From positions 30,926,104 through 30,990,103 of the forward strand of contig OU862917.1 of the NCBI GenBank assembly GCA_917880885.1: a DNA stretch of 64,000 bases, read 5' to 3'. The position numbers were made by a program, and so were the translations under genes. Below are positions 1 through 10,985 of this stretch, piece by piece. Source of the DNA: Limnephilus marmoratus (Eukaryota; Arthropoda; Insecta; Trichoptera; Limnephilidae). Every line of letters begins with the position of its first letter. Position 1 is the stretch's first letter. The notes below the pieces were generated by a model. The model was not told where the DNA came from. It was given only the letters and a program-made list of their open reading frames with translations, and did not search any database.

Positions 1-846
1 GAGCTAGCCGCCGGCTTGTTTATTGCATGTCCTTTCCAGGTTTTGGGTTTAGCGTTGGCCGCAAGTAGCGCCAATGCTAGCATAGTGTACGTAGAACAGT
101 AATAAACTTCCAAGATAAAATATTTGTTCTTGAAAGATCCTAAGGTATACCTACTCCGTCACACTTCACTGGCACACACAATTTGCAAAATGCACAAAGT
201 TTTTTTTTTTAATCTTTTTATGAATCAAGTGTGAAGAGGAATGGCTGCGCGGCCTTTTTCATACAAAACCTAATTTGAATGTAAGAAGGTCAAAATACCC
301 AACCAAATTAAATAACTATTTTTTTATCAAGATGTATAATAATTCTGTAGTAGGATATGTGCTACTTTATATATTTATATTTTACATTATAAAATCTAGA
401 ACACTAAAAAAATCAATTTAAAATGATTTTAATGGTAACTTTGGCATTTTTTGTAAGTTAATTATAATTAGTATCTACCTATTTAAAAAAATCTTGCCCT
501 ACCTACTGTGTTAATGCAATGAAAAATAAATTAAAACATCCAAAATTGTTGTAAAAAAAGCTATATCTTGGGTAGATATTTTATTTCATATAAGACAAAT
601 TTGTAAAACAACGCAAATCGGTGATTTTCACATTTTTTTAAAAGTATCATTAACTCACAAATAATTGCCAAAGTTGCTTCTAAAGTCACGAAAATATACG
701 ATACGATACGATACGATTGTACCACCCCAGCCAGGAGTACTCCTGTCCCGGTGAGACCGGTACACCAGGGGGCACTGATTTGTTAGGACTGGAACACATG
801 CTCTGAGGATGGGAAGGAGGTTGGAGTTTAATCGACCGGTATACAG
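1..846. other. AT-rich intergenic DNA, no gene seen
   Basis: No coding frame or recognisable element was found. Positions 695-716 hold a short GATAC microsatellite. Positions 720-845 are a GC-richer stretch ending at the hAT target site; it looks repeat-derived but I could not match it to another copy in the window. Bases 31-47 share about 15 bases (TCCTTTCCAGGTTTTG) with the 5' edge of the LINE remnant at 17.76 kb, perhaps a trace of the same LINE. Confidence 0.4.
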
Positions 847-854
847 TATACATG

Positions 855-1870
855 CAGGGCCGGATCTACGAAATCTGGCGCCCTGTGCAGTAGGTACCGA
901 TGGCGCCCCCCCCCTACATTTTTATTTTGATTAAAAATTCGTTAAAACAATTTTTGTATTTTTTTTATTATTATTTTTTTTTTACACTAATTTATCAAAT
1001 AAAATCAAGACATATAAAGGGTGTAACTTTTCCAAGTGACCTGGCGGTAGCTCTCACACTCGTTTTTTTTTTTTAAAGAGAGGATCGCCAGGAGCCCTAT
1101 ACTCTCTGAATCTATTGGGTAAACATAAATTATGGTGCTATTTTAATTATTTTAGGAAAAACTCTTTGCAAGTTATGCTTTAAAATAATACAACGAATTG
1201 TTTGTTTGTGCCCGTACCATGATTTAAAATATAGGTTACGAGACAATGCGGGTGGTTTCGCTGAACTAGGTCCATTAGACATTCTTGAGATTTACTGCGT
1301 TTATGTACCTATATACTCAACGCGAATATTAGAAAAAGCAAATACAAATACAACACAAGAATAGCATCTACAGCTTCTGACTAGCAACAGGCGGTCCCGA
1401 CGAGAGACAGTGAGCAGTGATAATAAGAATATAACCTCAAATTTGTACCTTGCATTTCCCCTGTGTTGAGCGAACAAAAACTAAACACTGACGTTGGTAT
1501 CAACGGCTTACGAACAAAAATACCGCGCTGTGATTGGTTATTGAATTTGGATCGCACCTATTCGTCGTAAAAGACGGTAAAAGATATATGGAAAAATAGA
1601 TCTTACGTTTAAACTAAATATATGGAATTTGTAAAAAAAATCTGAATCTGACTATAAATTCGTAAGCCGTTGATACCAACCTGATGCGTGCGCATTCTGT
1701 TTCTTTGGAAAGTGTTGCTAGAGCGTAATAATTATTTCGTACTATGGGTAATTTTTAAACGATTCAGGGAATAACTAAATTTTAATACAATATTTATTTT
1801 TTCACGGCGCCCCTTCGGAGTTGGCGCCAGGTTTTTGCACGTTTTTGAACGTATGGCAGATCCGGCGCTG
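855..1870. mobile_element. Non-autonomous hAT-type DNA transposon
   Basis: The ends read CAGGGCCGGATCTAC on the left and, reverse-complemented, CAGCGCCGGATCTGC on the right, a 13/15 match. Both flanks carry the same 8-bp target duplication TATACATG (847-854 and 1871-1878). An 8-bp duplication with CAGGGCCGG-type termini is diagnostic of the hAT superfamily. The 1,016-bp body has no transposase frame, so it is a deletion derivative mobilised in trans. It holds a second small inverted-repeat element at 1493-1680. The related repeat copy at 2736-2760 shows the target word uninterrupted. Confidence 0.85.
1493..1680. mobile_element. 188-bp MITE nested in the hAT element
   Basis: A 22-bp perfect inverted repeat bounds this segment (1493-1514 and 1659-1680; the outer end begins GTTGGTATCAACGGC). 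The interior is AT-rich and non-coding. CTGA occurs beside both ends (1488-1491 and 1681-1684), one base off a clean 4-bp target duplication. Its superfamily is unassigned. Its position inside the hAT body makes it the younger insertion. Confidence 0.7.
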
Positions 1871-3150
1871 TATACATGGCAACCTAATAAGCCAATATTG
1901 GAATTTAGGATGGTCAGGAATAAAGGAATGGATTGAGCGTTATAATTTTTTTCTTTGTTTTAGTCTTCGTTCTTCTTGCCTCTTCTCGGCTCTTCTTGGA
2001 TCTTGCCTCTTGTCTCTTCTAGGAACTTCTTGTCTCTTCTAGGATCTTTTTGTCTCTTCATGGCTCTTCTAGACTCTTCTTGGCTCTCTTCTTTCTTCTT
2101 GTATCTTCTCGCCTTTTCTTGGATCTTCTGGACTCTTCTTGGCTCCGCTTGATCTTGCTTGGCTCTTCCTAACTCTTTTTTCTTCCCTTGTCCATTCTTG
2201 TCTCTTCTTTCTTCTTCTTGTTTCTTGTGATCTTCTCGTCTGTTCTCGGCTCTTCTGGACTTTCCTTGCATCTTATTATCGCTTCTTTTCTATTATTGTC
2301 TCTTCTTGGCTCTTCTTTCTTCTTCTTGGATGTTCTCGTCTCTTCTTATCTCTTCTTGTCTTTTCTTATCTCTTTTTGTCTCAGCTTGTCTTGTCTCTGA
2401 TTATCTCTTCTCGAATATTCTTACCTCGTCTTGTTTTTTCTTGAATGTTCTTGTCTCTTTTTGGATCTTATTGGATCTTCTCGTCTCTTTTTGGTTCTGC
2501 TTACTACTTCTCGTCTCTTAACGTCTAATATTGGCTCTTCTTAACTCACCTTTGCTTTTAATGCACCTTCTTTCCAATTTTCACCCGTTGTTGGCTCGTC
2601 TGGATTTCTCCTGCCTTTTATTGTATCTTATTGTTTCTTCGAGTCTTTTTTTTCTCTTCTTGCTTCTTATCTCTTCTCGCTCATTCTTGGCTCTTCTTGG
2701 TGTTTCTTGCGACTTCTTGCGGAGTTTAATTCATCTTTATACATGGCAACCTAATATGCTAATACTCATACTAGGTTGGGCAAGAATAAAGATTTTGATT
2801 GAGTGTTGTTTTTTAAATTCTGTCATTTTCTTGATTCTTCTTGCCTATTCTTGCTTCCTTTTGCCTCTTCTTCATCAATTTCAGTCTACCCTAGTATCTG
2901 CTTAGAAGCTCTTGCTTCTTCTAGCCCCTTCGTGGTTCTTCTGGCTTCAACTTGCTTCTTCTCACTTCATTTCGCTTGAAGTGAAATATCCCAAAACTGC
3001 GCTATACAAATGTTATGTTATGTTATTTTTTTATCTTGGCTCTCCTAATTTTTCTTGCATCTTATTTGTCCTTCAAGTCCCTGCAGGTGTCTTCTTATAT
3101 CATCTTGACTTTTCTCGACTTGTAGTGGCATTTTTCTCTCTTTGATTGAT
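1871..3150. repeat. TCTTCTTGG-type minisatellite with duplicated head block
   Basis: About 10-bp units of the form TCTTCTTGGC or TCTTCTTGTC run imperfectly across 1955-2725 and again across 2815-3145. Each tract is preceded by a related block of about 75 bp (1871-1948 and 2738-2812) beginning TATACATGGCAACCTAATA, so there are two head-plus-array units. The open frames on both strands here are strings of Ser/Leu/Phe or Arg/Lys/Glu produced by the repeat and are not genes. Confidence 0.85.
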
Positions 3151-4404
3151 TTATTTAATGGCCTTTACTTTATAATTTAAAACGCTCATAAATAAGGTTG
3201 CAGTACATACTAGATATTTGCGACAGGTAACTAATACTACTTGTACAAAGTGTGTACCACAAAGTTTGGCAGATAATGATGAAGGGCGGGTTTATGAAGG
3301 TATTCGATACCTCTGTTTCAATAAGCCCGATGCGGGGTAAAATTAAAGTTCATGTACCGGCATTTTGCGGTCGCCGGCTACCTCACTCTATTATAATACG
3401 CCGTCTTAGATACACTAACCACCCTTAGTCGATTTATGGCACGGGTCAACCCAAATAACTGCGGGGTCTTATTCCGGTACGGGCCTGTGTTGATAAATAT
3501 AATCGTGGTGTTCCACATACCTCCACGCTTTGGGCTCCGGAGCTGACTACTGTGTACTGTGAGCCGACAATGCTACTAGTATTTGGTATTCAAGCAGCTG
3601 TGTCGACTATTGTTGTGTAAACTAATTGTTGTAGCTCGAACAAAAAGCCCTCCCATCTTTCTCAGCCCTCACTGGGGCGGACTTGCAGCGAAATGACGGA
3701 GTTTTCCGATATCAGGAAAAGCTTTAATTTCCTTTTTTAGTGTTTTCCCTTCTTCTTCTGGTATATTTTCATATATAAACGATTTAAGATTGTTACGGAG
3801 TATTTTGCAAATCTTGCCATCTCTGCAAAGTGCATTAGTTTTAATACTGAAGGGAACATCAGATATGAAATATCAAAACAACAAGAAAATGAAAGTCATC
3901 TTGTAATTTGTACAGAAAATATGATAGGCAAGATTTCGAATTAATCTCCAATTAAGTACTTATAATTACTCAGGGCGTAGGTTCATTACACGAAGAGATC
4001 TTTTAAATTCCCATTAGTTCGCGGATGAATATTATTATTTGCGAGAAATCTACTGTTTGAATGTGTGAGCAAATTTACGTTATTGGGCGCCATACTCCTA
4101 GAAAACAGAGTAATATTTATATTATAAACCATTTAACAGATTGCTAAAACTATACCAGTTAGTTGATTCTATGTCTCGAAGAGCGGCCTACCTGCTACTT
4201 ACTCCGCGAGGAACTCCGTCTGTCACCTAGTAACCAGATCTCGGAACTGCCGTTGTGAGAGTTGTCTCTGGTGAACGCGGTGTTAGAATCCATTGTGTCA
4301 CATTTGCATAGAGATCCCGTGACCAGTCGTTTACTGCGTTACAAGATGTGCAAACAATGCTTTAAAAATATCAGTTTTTATTATTGTTTTTTGGATTTTC
4401 ATAT
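3151..4404. other. Intergenic DNA, no gene seen
   Basis: No frame with protein-like composition was found. A GC-richer block around 3290-3720 contrasts with its surroundings and may be an old repeat, but no second copy is visible in the window. Confidence 0.3.
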
Positions 4405-4456
4405 GTGAATACCGCACAGGAAACTCAACTGCTCTCATTTGGAGCCAGTGAGATGA
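4405..4456 (-). mobile_element. SINE tail fragment
   Basis: This matches the tail-proximal part of the SINE at 19.03-19.53 kb (shared words GTGAATACCGCACA and GGAGCCAGTGAGA) in the same orientation. It is about 50 bp long and without a tRNA head. Confidence 0.6.
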
Positions 4457-4569
4457 GGTGTTGAAGTGATCAAATTTCTGAAATATGAAAATATTTTGAA
4501 ATAGCTTTTAATGATCAAAACATCCACCACATGTGTACCCTTTGCAGTAATAGGTAATTCCGTGTTGTC

Positions 4570-4662
4570 TAAATGAGCCTCACATATACACACCACGATT
4601 AGGGATGACATAGTTCCACTAGCACCGGGCATTTGGAAGTCTTGTGCGGTATTTGTATCACA
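4570..4662 (+). mobile_element. SINE fragment in opposite orientation
   Basis: Reverse-complement similarity to the same SINE, from the GCCTCACA segment to GTGCGGTATT, ending near 4662. With the fragment at 4405-4456 it forms a tail-to-tail pair about 110 bp apart. It is diverged and so old. The apparent 79-residue minus-strand frame here is simply the SINE sequence and not a gene. Confidence 0.6.
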
Positions 4663-5185
4663 TAAGTATTGCAATTTTTTCGCGAAATAAAAACAAATGA
4701 ATGAAATATGTACCTACCCAGTTTTCCTAATTTTAACAAGTTTTCGTTGTCTATTATATTCGATTTCCGGTCCACCCCTATCCTCCTGACTATTCACCCC
4801 CATGTCTTGTCTTTAATACCCCCGAGGTAGCGCCCGCGCCCCCCTGTATCGGGCATGTAATTTACAACTCACCTTCCCCCAGCGCGAGCGGCTGAAGGCT
4901 GTATTGTGAGGGCGGGGATGTTTCTTCTGCCACACATACATTACTACACCTTGATGATTTTATTGCCTTAATTGTAATAGATGCATTCGCATGATGAGGC
5001 AATTAAGCTTGATATATTGCGTTTGGTGAAATAATACTGATTAAACGATGCTAACTTTTGGGTAAATGGCGCTTTACAAGGCTAAAAGTTACCTTTAAAT
5101 ACTTTTCTTTTTGGGCAGATTAAATAAACTAGAAATGGTACTTATACATGTATCCATGATTTAAAATTCTTACTTTGATTTACAA

Positions 5186-5275
5186 CTGCGCGAAGTCAGT
5201 AGGACTATGGCATCTCCAATTGAGGTACGTTGAGAGACTAAACGGAACAAGAGGAAGGTTGGGAAGTAATAATTA
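5186..5275 (-). mobile_element. Old SINE fragment
   Basis: Shares GACTATGGCATC, CCAATTG and AGAGGAAGGTTGG in order with the body of the SINE at 19.1-19.3 kb. Head and tail are missing. Confidence 0.55.
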
Positions 5276-5362
5276 CTTTGCAATATAGATCAGCTAATGC
5301 CAAGTTGTCAAGACTTAGCAACGTTCTACTCTAACGGCCGCTGTTCCCAATCCCACTAATCA

Positions 5363-5563
5363 ACTGCTAAGCCGAAACTAAGGTTCAACACTGCTCAAAT
5401 GCACAACTACGCTCTTTCCAACACACAAGCATCGCTTAAGAATCGCTTAATCTCAGGAAGCCGGACAGGTGGATTAAGTTCGACTGAGCAAAGCAAAGTT
5501 ATAAAAAGTGTCAACAGAGTGGCGCTAACGTCATGTGGTACCGACGCGCTGGCCGCAAAGGTA
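5363..5563 (+). other. Exon-like open frame ending at a splice-donor-like site
   Basis: The frame opens after a stop at 5357 and carries about 67 codons of balanced composition (SLKNRLISGSRTGG, STEQSKVIKSVNRVALTS) up to GCCGCAAAG|GTAAAA, a plausible 5' splice site near 5561. Beyond this point the frame turns into AT-rich Leu/Lys/Tyr-type sequence. I recognise no domain. No clear acceptor with a polypyrimidine tract is seen upstream. It could be a chance frame or a diverged repeat. Confidence 0.15.
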
Positions 5564-5649
5564 AAACTGACACTCTATTTTAAATTTATTTTGTACCTTG
5601 AGTTAAAAAATATAAAATGCAAGTTTATCTATAACAGTATTTAAAAGAA

Positions 5650-7090
5650 ATTACGTGTGTTCATAATAAATACAATATTTAATCTTTTAATATTAATAAA
5701 TTTTTACTTTGATGTCATTTTGGGTTAAGGTGGGCGGGGTCACCTAAGATATTCAACGATAAAATATTTGGGAACAACCAGAATCGAGCGTTACCTTTAA
5801 AATACCTACTTACAAATTGCTTACCTGATGATAGACTAAGATTGGTCTATCGAAAAGTTCAGCGTTCTAGGAACAGTGGCCGTTAATAGCCCTCTTTCAT
5901 TGGAGTACAGGCAAATCATTTTAATGAGGATTCATTTGAACGTACGACTTACGCATTCAGGTAGTATCGAAAGTTTAAAAAGTTTTACGAACTAGTTTGA
6001 AACACCCAACCGCAGATCCCCTCTTCCCCACAAATGACCAAAGATACTGAGTGCGTACCGACATTTACCAATTATTGTTTGGATGGAAATTTATGCTTAA
6101 TGAGAAAATGTTAAATATTCAGGAGAGCAAACGAAAGTTTTTTATTATTTCAAAAAATCGTATCTCCCGTTTTTTAACTACAGATGTAAATTTTTATGTT
6201 AAAGTAACGTTAAATAGATCTTTCAGAATAAACATTTTTGAAAATTTCTTTTAACAATATTCAATTTATTTTAAATTTTTCAGAAAAAATCCTCTTAACC
6301 CCTCACGCTTCGGTCATGTTTATCAGAGTCAAAAAAATACGTTTTGCAATAAAATCAAAACAAATGAAATATTACTAACGTATCCAAAAACGAAAAACAC
6401 TTTTTGAAAGGTGACAAAATACGTTTTGAAATTTTATAATTCCAAACACACATATAATTTTTTAAATATAATTTTTTTGCATTCAAACATAAGAGTTTCA
6501 CAAATGGCTTAACTTACGCTTTTACTAACTGAAGATTCTGATAAATGGATATACGTTTTATTAGACAAATTTATTAAAAACGTTTTTGTCACCTTATTTT
6601 TTGGTTAAGTCGTAAAAATAATTAATGGAAAATTTCCAAAGTTTGGTACTTTTTTTTTTCAAATTGCGATCCGGAACTTTGGATTCATGGAGGTGTGAAT
6701 TTTACTTCTTTTGTAGTTAACTTTTAGATTTGAATTTGAAGCGTGGTGTTTTCTATTTCTAACACCTTCTAGAACATATTTCTCACCAAGATAGTAAGGG
6801 AGACACGACTATTTCTATGAATCCTCTACGAATTATTTCGTAAAGGATTAGCCTGAGAAAGAAAAGAAAAAGACGCACATATTGTTTCCCTAGAAATATT
6901 TGGACTACGTAGATCAAAAGAGGATAAAACTGAGAAAAATGAAAAATTTCAGTGATAGATGTGTATTAAAAATATATTTTTACAGTACATAAGAAGGTTA
7001 TAGAATTGGGTTTAAGATACATAATGTACGTATATGTTTTCACCGTTATACTTAATATTTTATTGTACAACAACGAGATGTTTCAAATTT
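5650..7090. other. AT-rich DNA with a decayed repeat shared with 40.55-40.8 kb
   Basis: No gene is seen. The stretch 6295-6545 shares phrases in order with 40558-40800 (GCAATAAAATC, an AAATGAA/GGAATATT-type segment, CAAACATAA), so both are likely diverged copies of one interspersed repeat of unknown class. Confidence 0.35.
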
Positions 7091-7097
7091 TAATTTG

Positions 7098-7190
7098 CAA
7101 TATCCACACAGCATCTTCAAAGATGACATAGGCCCTGAGAGTTATTTTCCTCAGGGCCTCCTGTGTGGAATTAATTTAAAAAAAAAAACG
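7098..7190 (+). mobile_element. LINE 3' end with terminal hairpin and A tail
   Basis: Contains the 3'-terminal module found on the other LINE tails: CCACACAGCATC, then GACATAGGCCCTGAG...CTCAGGGCC (a stem-loop), CTCCTGTGTGGA, then an A-rich tail at 7179-7189. It is only about 90 bp long, a severely 5'-truncated insertion. The match at 27.1 kb belongs to a LINE with a recognisable RT C-terminus. Confidence 0.75.
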
Positions 7191-9026
7191 TCGAGCGTTA
7201 AAAGGGTAATTAATAGTTACTTTTTATCCATCCAGTACACCAATACGCAAATGGGAGTCTCCTTAAATGTTTTATCTTGACCTATCTACAGCCCTCAAAA
7301 AACTTTGTTTAATTATATTACTTATTTAATAACTCAGTTGCATTTATTTATTTTAGACAGGACCGCAGCAGTTTTCGTCAGACTGGTGAAATATTAAATT
7401 GCTAATTGTGGTTTTTACATGTTTACAAATGTTGTTGTTAAGTGCGGGTTGTTTCAATAAATAAACTGTCAACAATGTTTAAAAGACAAATTACATTTGT
7501 ACACTAGTGCATTAAAAATGTAGCATTAATGGTATGTACCCACCACGGACATATGAATATATCTGGACCTGCCCTAAGTGATAAAAACGTATTATTTCCC
7601 CCTCCCCATGGAACCGGCTGGAGCTCCTCCTTGGCGCCAGTTCGCCCCATGGAGAGGGGATAGAGCCTCGCTTGAATCTAAAATGTGTGACGTCATCATT
7701 CTTGCCGTGGGCAGCGCGAAGCTAACATCTATACATTTAACGAAATAACACGCTAAAACGCCAAGCTTGTGCTATACAACATACCTACATATCAATGTGC
7801 ACATAGCGAATGTGGGCGTTCCTTAGTGTGCTCGTCGCTGGTTACAGGGGTAAGTAAATTATGAAACATTTGTAAAAGTGTCTTAACTAAGCACGGCAAC
7901 AAAATATTGCTATGTGAAAACGGGCGAATCTTTTTGGGGTGTACATTTGGCCTACGCAAATATTTTATTAACGTGGCAAGCAATTCGCGCTCCCATGTAA
8001 AAAGGTCTATTCATTCAAAGCAGATTTTGCTTTTAAGAACTAAATGGTGATATTATAATGCGAGATGCCTCTATACTGTCAGATTGATTTTTCAACTAAT
8101 CACAGTCATCTTCCCCTCTTCGCCCCCCCATAGTTTGGTTTTACCCCTCACCTGTATCTTCTCGTCTATCCATTTGGATGTCTATGGTACCCACTCACAT
8201 TAGCTAGCTCCAAAGAAAACAAACCAATGTAAATAAGGAACTTATTTTACTTTGTTTCAATTTATAGGACCTAAGGTACTTTGGTTAATTAAAACTAGTC
8301 AGCTACCTACATTCAGTTGTAGAAATAAATCGCTTGAAAGCATTTGCGTTTTTATGCACTTGTTCTCGGGAACAGAAAACTTTATTCAAATGCCGCAGGG
8401 CGCCAGGGAACCAGCGAAACAATGCACAATGCAAATACGTGATCACAAAAACCTTCGCAAGCGAAATAATCTTATCCACGCTGTGATACCTCACATGCTT
8501 ACTTCAATGAAATAAAATACATGAGCTGAACCTACGCTGTTGAGGATTCCTGTGGGTTTGATTATGTCGAAATTAAAAGAAAAAAGATACATTTCATAAC
8601 ATTGTGGTGGTACAGTCATCTTATTTTAATACTATTTTTGTTTTGCATTTTATTTCTGGATCAGCGATCAATATTGCCTTTTAAAAACCGCACCGCTTTT
8701 GAGATAATCAGTTCAGTTTCAGTGCCGGCAACTCGGGCGTTAATTTTATTTTCATTTATGTACATAGATTTCTTTTACCTACCTAACTATACAAAGTCTG
8801 TTCCGATACGGGTAAATAACATATTATGTTTAGTAAAAAAGTAGACATGGGTACAAAAAGATAAAAATAATAATATAAAACGACAAAATATAAAAATAGA
8901 AATACATGCATATACAGTAACATACATGCATAATGTTGTTATATTAAATCTTTACATTTGAATTTTGTCATTAGATAATTTAAAAAATAGGTAGGTACAT
9001 GTTAATTAATTATATTTTGATAGAAA
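7191..9026. other. Intergenic DNA, no gene seen
   Basis: No supported coding sequence. Around 7597-7660 two near-complementary segments (CCCCTCCCCATGG and CCATGGAGAGGGG) could form a hairpin. Open frames of 60-87 codons at 7.8-8.8 kb lack recognisable motifs. Confidence 0.3.
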
Positions 9027-9135
9027 GCAGTCACTTCGTGGTTTGACATATTAATTGAAATGAAACAATAACTTAGTTTGTAACGAAGATTTTTTTTTAT
9101 AATACCGACCGGTTTCGCTTTAGCACCTTCAGGGT
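9027..9135 (-). mobile_element. Penelope-like terminal fragment
   Basis: Resembles the outer part of the palindrome at 24.99-25.12 kb: a GAAGCAnTnACTTnGTGGTTnGACAT-type edge, then ACCGACCGGTTTCGC and the CTTCAGG block. On the minus strand it reads CTGAAG, a short stem, GAAACCGGTCGG, the hammerhead-like signature of the Penelope ends here. No coding part remains. Confidence 0.6.
9106..9132 (-). ncRNA. Hammerhead-like core, degraded
   Basis: Minus strand: CTGAAGG, a weak GCT/AGC stem, then GAAACCGGTCGG. The CTGA and GAAAC boxes are kept, but position 9 of the core is G instead of A, so an active ribozyme is doubtful. Confidence 0.35.
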
Positions 9136-9189
9136 ATAAAATTCAACTGACTAATCAATTAATTAATTAAACAATAATAAGAAAACAAA

Positions 9190-10576
9190 AATACAGTGGG
9201 TTTAAAAATGTGTGGAAGATTTAAAGTTTATTTTTCAGATTCCGATAATTGTACTAAAAATGTGTAAGTAATTTAAATATTTTCATTCGAAATTATTGAT
9301 TGAAAAAAAACCGCACTTTCAGAATCAGTTATAACTGATACCTACTCATAGAAACCGCTACTGGCTAGTAAGAAGGCTGTCATCAACGTTGCCCAACGTG
9401 ACGTCACGCAGCCGAATTCACGAATAAAAACGAACATGTCGTTTTGGTGGCAAATCTAAAATGGCACATTTTAAATCGTTATAGAAAATTCATTTGTCAA
9501 TATAAAAACAAAATAAATATACCTTCTTTATAGTATTTTCTTTCTCATTTTTTTAAAGAAAAAATACACTTTTGTCGCCTATGTTTTAAAATAAGTATAA
9601 AATTTGTCAGAAAAAGACGATAGGAGCTCTTCAGAGCCCACGTGAACAGCGCACAAAATGGAAAAAATATATAATAAAGATCATATTATTACAATTTTTT
9701 ATTCACAACAAATTTTATATACACGTGTCTATAAAATACATTATGTTAATTACAAAGTTCAGAAAGCGGAATGTTTTTATTGGACAATTTGTTATTACAA
9801 AATTCTCAGAAAAATTAATGGTAGGTACCTACTAGGTATTCTTGTTTACTGAAATACGATTTTTCCTACCAGACTTATTGTAGGCTAATATTTTATGCTG
9901 TAAACCCCATATGCTGTATTTTATGTCAACCCGTAATACGCGCATAATGTATGCAAGAACTATGATGTATGTAGGCAGCGTACGACTGATATAATTTAAA
10001 AAAAGCTCTTTCAATAACGTGAGAAACAAAACTTTGTAGGTAATCTAGCATGAAAATCAAGCTGCAGGTTTGAAAGTGAACACGTGTAAGTTCAGTGGTA
10101 AACATATGCATTTTTAATGCTTCAAATGTTTACAGTAGTTTGTAGTTTGTTCTTCGAATTTGTAATGGTTTATTTTTTGACTCGAGGCAGTCGTGTTTTA
10201 CATAGTGGATTCGGCGGGATGACAATATATTTAAGCAGTTTAAGCCTCGATGACATTTAGCGAGTTTACAAGTTACTAGCCAGTGAATTCACTATCTGCT
10301 AGTAAACTCGCTCAGTGTAATCGTATTACTAGCTAACTAGCAGATTGTGAACAACCTACGAAAAAAGGTCAACTTTGCGCGCTACTCGCTAGCGGATGGC
10401 AAGATGGCGGCCCTCGAACAGCTGATTTCGTAACATTATTTTATTTTAATTTCGAGTAATATTCTGATTCGCAATCGGCGAGTGCGTGAGTGAGTAATCG
10501 CAATCGCACTCCCAGTAATCGAGGCGGGTCATCAACACCAGTTGGTTGCAATTTATCAAACTAGAGATTTTTAAAA
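9190..10576. other. Intergenic DNA with a hairpin at 10259-10313
   Basis: No gene seen. At 10259-10313 the segments GCGAGTTTAC...TTACTAGC and GCTAGTAAACTCGC flank the perfect 12-bp palindrome AGTGAATTCACT, giving an imperfect cruciform-capable repeat. The block 10370-10520 is GC-richer and unassigned. Confidence 0.35.
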
Positions 10577-10577
10577 C

Positions 10578-10985
10578 TTTTTTTTAATAATAACCCTACA
10601 CAGGTGGTCCTAAGAAAAATTATGTAATCCTTGCGGATGCTGTGTGGAGGGTCTTTATAAGGAAAGGAAGAAGAGAAGGTTCTGGGAAGGAAAAATATAT
10701 GAGGAGTGTGTTCAGGAGTGACGGACGTACGATTTCATCCCTCCCGCTGCTGTGCGAGACGATCGTTGAAGATAGACCATCAAAGGGTCTCTGCAGACCG
10801 TAGTTTCCGACCCGGCGCACATCACAGCTGGTGGGCAGGTGCATTCGCCGCCAAAACATCACCCGATGGACCACCTGGCTACTCCTGCTAAATCACCAAA
10901 CGTAGCGAACCATTTGGGGTGACCTATGGTTGATGTGTTGGTTATTCAATAAATGGATCCCGGCGGCGCGGCGGTATCCATATCC
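10578..10985 (-). mobile_element. LINE 3' UTR fragment (family L-A)
   Basis: On the minus strand this runs from the GGCGG..GGGATCC region through the CCAAnTGGTTCGCTACG and GCCCGGGTCGG-type blocks to CCTCCACACAGCATCC and a T-run on the plus strand. The same order occurs at 24.5, 49.1 and 54.1 kb and, on the other strand, at 63.9 kb. Both-strand open frames of 61-84 codons here are repeat shadows. No RT part is left. Confidence 0.75.

Noticed and set aside
1821..3145. Hydrophobic Leu/Ser/Phe frames looking like membrane proteins
   Set aside because: They arise in all frames from the TCTTCTTGG minisatellite; the opposite strand gives Arg/Lys/Glu frames.
4435..4674. 79-codon minus frame as a gene
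   Set aside because: Its sequence corresponds to the SINE body read in one frame, also seen at 19.13 kb.
10620..10891. Opposing frames of 84 and 61 codons
   Set aside because: Both lie in a LINE 3' UTR repeated at four other loci without a preserved frame.
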